Source: Adhaeribacter swui | GTDB taxonomy: Bacteria > Bacteroidota > Bacteroidia > Cytophagales > Hymenobacteraceae | NCBI RefSeq assembly: GCF_014217805.1 | Contig: NZ_CP055156.1 | Span: 5,648,585 to 5,712,584, forward strand | DNA length: 64,000 nucleotides | Direction of reading: 5' to 3' | In this document: piece after piece, positions 61,934 through 64,000 of the stretch | How the letters are laid out: every line of letters starts with the position of its first letter | Numbering within the stretch: the stretch's first letter is position 1 | Position numbers and translations under genes: made by a program | The notes under the pieces: generated by a model | What the model saw: the letters and a program-made list of their open reading frames with translations, nothing else | Databases searched by the model: none | Told to the model about the DNA's origin: nothing

Positions 61934-62854
61934 TTAATCTATTATATCATCGTCTTCTCCGGATTCAAAATCACTTTCATTTTCTTCGTTGCCCAATTCC
62001 CGGGGGATGGTCAATCCGGATTCGTCGGTAACGGCATCAATTAATTTGTTTACCTCGGTGGCTTTTTCGGCTTCGTTTAATTTTTCGAAAGAAACGGCTA
62101 AGTTCCGTAAGGCCCGTTTTACAATATCCAGGTTAGAGCAAGGTTCGTAAAAAATATCTACCGGGTGCAGGTTTAATTGCAAAATATACGAATCGATGTC
62201 GGTTTTAGATAAAATTAAACCGCGGTTATACACATTAATATAAAACTGATAATTATCCTTTTTATAAGTCAGAATAAATAAATTGGGCAGGTTAACGCCG
62301 TAAACGGGTAAGCCTAATTTTTGGGCTATGGTCAGGTATATAACGCACAAAGTTAAAGGATTACCCCGTTGCGTTTCCAAAGCCAGGTGCAACATGGAGT
62401 TGGCTGGCGAATGAAAATTTTTGGTATTGGCCGAAAATTTGTAAATCCGGAATAAAACGTGATTCAACGCCTTAATCTGGTCGTAGGGGTGCATATCTGG
62501 TTTTATATGTAACCAGGCTTCGTAGTAAATTTGGTCCAGCGTTTTGTTGATTATTGCCAAGTCGGCGTCGGGGTATTGGTAGGTATTTACCAGCCACATG
62601 CCTTCGATTAAGTTTTCGGCGCCGCTTTTCCGCCAATTAGCCAGCCGGTTGGTCAACGACTCGTATTGCAGCTTATGTATTAAATCTTCAATTTTTTTCT
62701 GTACATCGGGGTTAATGCTTTCTTCCCAGTGTTCTTCTAAAAAAGGAATTACCGGCTCACCCAACGACACCAATTTATCTTCAACGTGCACCGCAATTTC
62801 CTGGTCTTCGTCGTCTAATAAAGATATTAAAGCTTTTATTTCTTGATTTGTCAC
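61934..62854 (-). CDS. SirB1/transglutaminase-like family protein
   Basis: The 306-residue protein has an N-terminal HEAT-like region (ALISLLDDEDQEIAVHVEDKLVSLGEPVIPFLEEHW), then a SirB1 transglutaminase-like domain (about 95-250) with RGNPLTLCVIYLTIAQKLGLPVYGVNLPNLFIL. The Cys at about 189 in TLCV lies at the position where many SirB1 proteins have a Ser/Cys. A Glu/Asp-rich tail ends the protein (ENESDFESGEDDDIID). Role unknown; family members are often near peptidoglycan or heme genes. Translation probably begins at GTG 62854. Confidence 0.85.
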   Translation of the reverse strand: MTNQEIKALISLLDDEDQEIAVHVEDKLVSLGEPVIPFLEEHWEESINPDVQKKIEDLIHKLQYESLTNRLANWRKSGAENLIEGMWLVNTYQYPDADLAIINKTLDQIYYEAWLHIKPDMHPYDQIKALNHVLFRIYKFSANTKNFHSPANSMLHLALETQRGNPLTLCVIYLTIAQKLGLPVYGVNLPNLFILTYKKDNYQFYINVYNRGLILSKTDIDSYILQLNLHPVDIFYEPCSNLDIVKRALRNLAVSFEKLNEAEKATEVNKLIDAVTDESGLTIPRELGNEENESDFESGEDDDIID

Positions 62855-62881
62855 TCTTACAAATTAATTATGAATTAAAAT

Positions 62882-63047
62882 TAGAAATCAGAAATAAATC
62901 CAAAGTTTCTTATTTCTGACTGTACTAACAAATTTATCAATGCACCGCGTTTCCTTTTGCGGCTTTACTTAAAAGAATTCTGGTTGATTTATGTTTAGGG
63001 AACAGGCGCAAATTTCTAATTTTTAAAATTTAATTTCTAATTTATTT
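62882..63047. repeat. Short-period array and inverted repeat between two minus-strand genes
   Basis: TCAGAAATAA at 62888-62897 and its exact complement at 62910-62919 form a 10-bp inverted repeat. At 63013-63047 a 7-bp unit recurs: TTTCTAA, TTTTTAA, AATTTAA, TTTCTAA, TTTATTT. The gap 62855-63048 holds no gene. Confidence 0.55.
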
Positions 63048-63048
63048 C

Positions 63049-64000
63049 TCAGGTTTGAATTACGCCCACATTAAACGCTTTTTCTAGCGGAGCTTGATTG
63101 GCGGCGGCAATGCCCATGGATATTACCTGGCGCGTTTCCAGGGGATCAATTATGCCATCTACCCACAAGCGGGCTGCGGCATAATACGGCGACAGTTGCT
63201 CGTTGTACGTGGAAGTAATTTTTTCTAAAAGTTCTTTTTCGGCTTCGGGGGTAATGGTTTCGCCTTTACTTTTTAAAGAAGCAACTTGTATTTGCAATAG
63301 CGTGTTTGCCGCAGCGGCACCACTCATCACGGCCATTTGCGCGGTAGGCCAAGCGAATATTAATCTGGGATCGTAGGCCTTGCCGCACATGGCGTAATTG
63401 CCGGCCCCGTACGAATTGCCAATGATAATGGTAAGCTTTGGCACCACGGAGTTAGCCATGGCATTTACCATTTTAGCCCCGTCTTTAATAATACCGCCGT
63501 GTTCGGCTTTGCTGCCTACCATAAACCCGGAAACATCCTGCAAAAACACCAAAGGAATTTTCTTCTGGTTACAGTTCATAATAAACCGTGCTGCTTTATC
63601 CGCCGAATCGGAGTAAATAACGCCACCCATTTGCAATTCGCCTTTTTTAGTTTTTACTATTTTGCGTTGGTTCGCAACAATGCCAACGGCCCAACCATCA
63701 ATCCGGGCCAACCCGCAGATTAAAGTTTGCCCGTAAAGCTCTTTGTAAGGTTCAAATTCCGAATTATCTACCAGGCGATAAATCAGCTCCATCATGTCGT
63801 AAGGTTTTACCCGGTCGGCGGGCAAATAGCCGTATATTTCCGCAGGATTTAATTTGGGTGGCAAGGGTGCAACCCGATTAAAGCCGGCTTTTGGGGGCTC
63901 CCCTATTTTATCAAAAATATTGCGAATAGCGTCCAGGCATTCCTGATCAGTTTTAAACTTATAATCCGTTACCCCAGAGATTTCGGAGTGGGTGGTAGCG
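63049..64000 (-). CDS. Acyl-CoA carboxylase carboxyltransferase (beta) subunit, C-terminal part
   Basis: The open frame continues to the right edge, giving 316 residues with the N-terminus outside the window. It starts GATTHSEISGVTDYKF-like, followed by PPKLNPAEIYGYLPADRVKPYDMMELIYRLVDNSEFEPYKELYGQTLICGLARIDG, then FLQDVSGFMVGSKAEHGGIIKDGAKMVNAMANSVVPKLTIIIGNSYGAGNYAMCGKAYDPRLIFAWPTAQMAVM. The crotonase-like carboxyltransferase fold and GAGNYAMCG match methylcrotonyl-CoA/propionyl-CoA-type carboxylases; it transfers a carboxyl group from biotin to an acyl-CoA. Which substrate cannot be decided from this part. The frame has no start in the window; TTG at 63864 is internal. Confidence 0.9.
   Translation of the reverse strand, partial: ATTHSEISGVTDYKFKTDQECLDAIRNIFDKIGEPPKAGFNRVAPLPPKLNPAEIYGYLPADRVKPYDMMELIYRLVDNSEFEPYKELYGQTLICGLARIDGWAVGIVANQRKIVKTKKGELQMGGVIYSDSADKAARFIMNCNQKKIPLVFLQDVSGFMVGSKAEHGGIIKDGAKMVNAMANSVVPKLTIIIGNSYGAGNYAMCGKAYDPRLIFAWPTAQMAVMSGAAAANTLLQIQVASLKSKGETITPEAEKELLEKITSTYNEQLSPYYAAARLWVDGIIDPLETRQVISMGIAAANQAPLEKAFNVGVIQT

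Overview
The window looks like chromosomal DNA from a Bacteroidota bacterium of the order Cytophagales, probably a Hymenobacteraceae/Adhaeribacter-like genus (the genus is inference). The lineage evidence is a C-terminal type IX secretion (T9SS) sorting domain, a CarboxypepD_reg/TonB-plug outer-membrane receptor, promoters with the Bacteroidota -7 element TAnnTTTG, almost no recognisable Shine-Dalgarno sequences, and a fused RibBA. I see no phage, insertion sequence, integrase, CRISPR array or rRNA. There is one tRNA gene (tRNA-Glu, UUC).

Layout. 1-6900: the N-terminus of a Ddl-like ATP-grasp protein (minus strand, cut by the edge), pgk, then single genes on the plus strand (ThuA-like, NTF2-like, DUF4287, SASA esterase, PaiB-like, alpha/beta hydrolase). 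6900-12800: a minus-strand block with ribBA, two glycosyltransferases and dnaG. 13300-19500: a 1061-residue T9SS-secreted propeller protein, then a minus-strand serine hydrolase lipoprotein, a small outer-membrane protein and a membrane LytTR regulator. 20000-28900: the mrp-nfu iron-sulfur pair, fahA behind a structured leader, a nicotinamidase, a COG4315 lipoprotein, a RecQ-family helicase and an exported amidase. 29000-35500: tRNA-Glu, then a sulfur-handling locus (Crp/Fnr regulator, TauE/SafE exporter, persulfide dioxygenase-rhodanese fusion, two half-size YeeE/YedE proteins, a TlpA-like thioredoxin), followed by DoxX-like and VOC genes. 35700-37300: an SDR and a PAS protein lacking a kinase domain. 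37900-45650: a minus-strand sugar/sugar-acid oxidation cluster (MFS, SDR, Tat-exported TIM-barrel protein, cytochrome c dehydrogenase lipoprotein, Tat-exported Gfo/Idh/MocA enzyme). 45900-52850: a lone ABC ATPase, a CE2-type esterase, a small protein, an M23 peptidase and a TonB-type receptor. 53400-64000: GAF protein, old yellow enzyme, DUF983, AraC regulator, an unknown protein, purK-purE, marC-like, hemE, a SirB1-type protein, and the C-terminal part of an acyl-CoA carboxyltransferase cut by the right edge.

The most interesting signal is in the sulfur locus. Two near-identical Crp-type palindromes (GTGA-N6-TCAC, both followed by TGAAC) lie exactly 36 bp upstream of a TAnnTTTG -7 element. 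One is in front of the exporter gene and the other in front of the persulfide dioxygenase fusion. The neighbouring Crp/Fnr gene has recognition-helix residues suited to a GTGA half-site and a Cys-x5-Cys pair. This predicts a compact sulfide/persulfide-responsive regulon. A second theme is intergenic: many gaps carry degenerate arrays with 7- or 8-bp periods or the A/T-only motif AAATTTTT in tandem, which I cannot assign to a known element.
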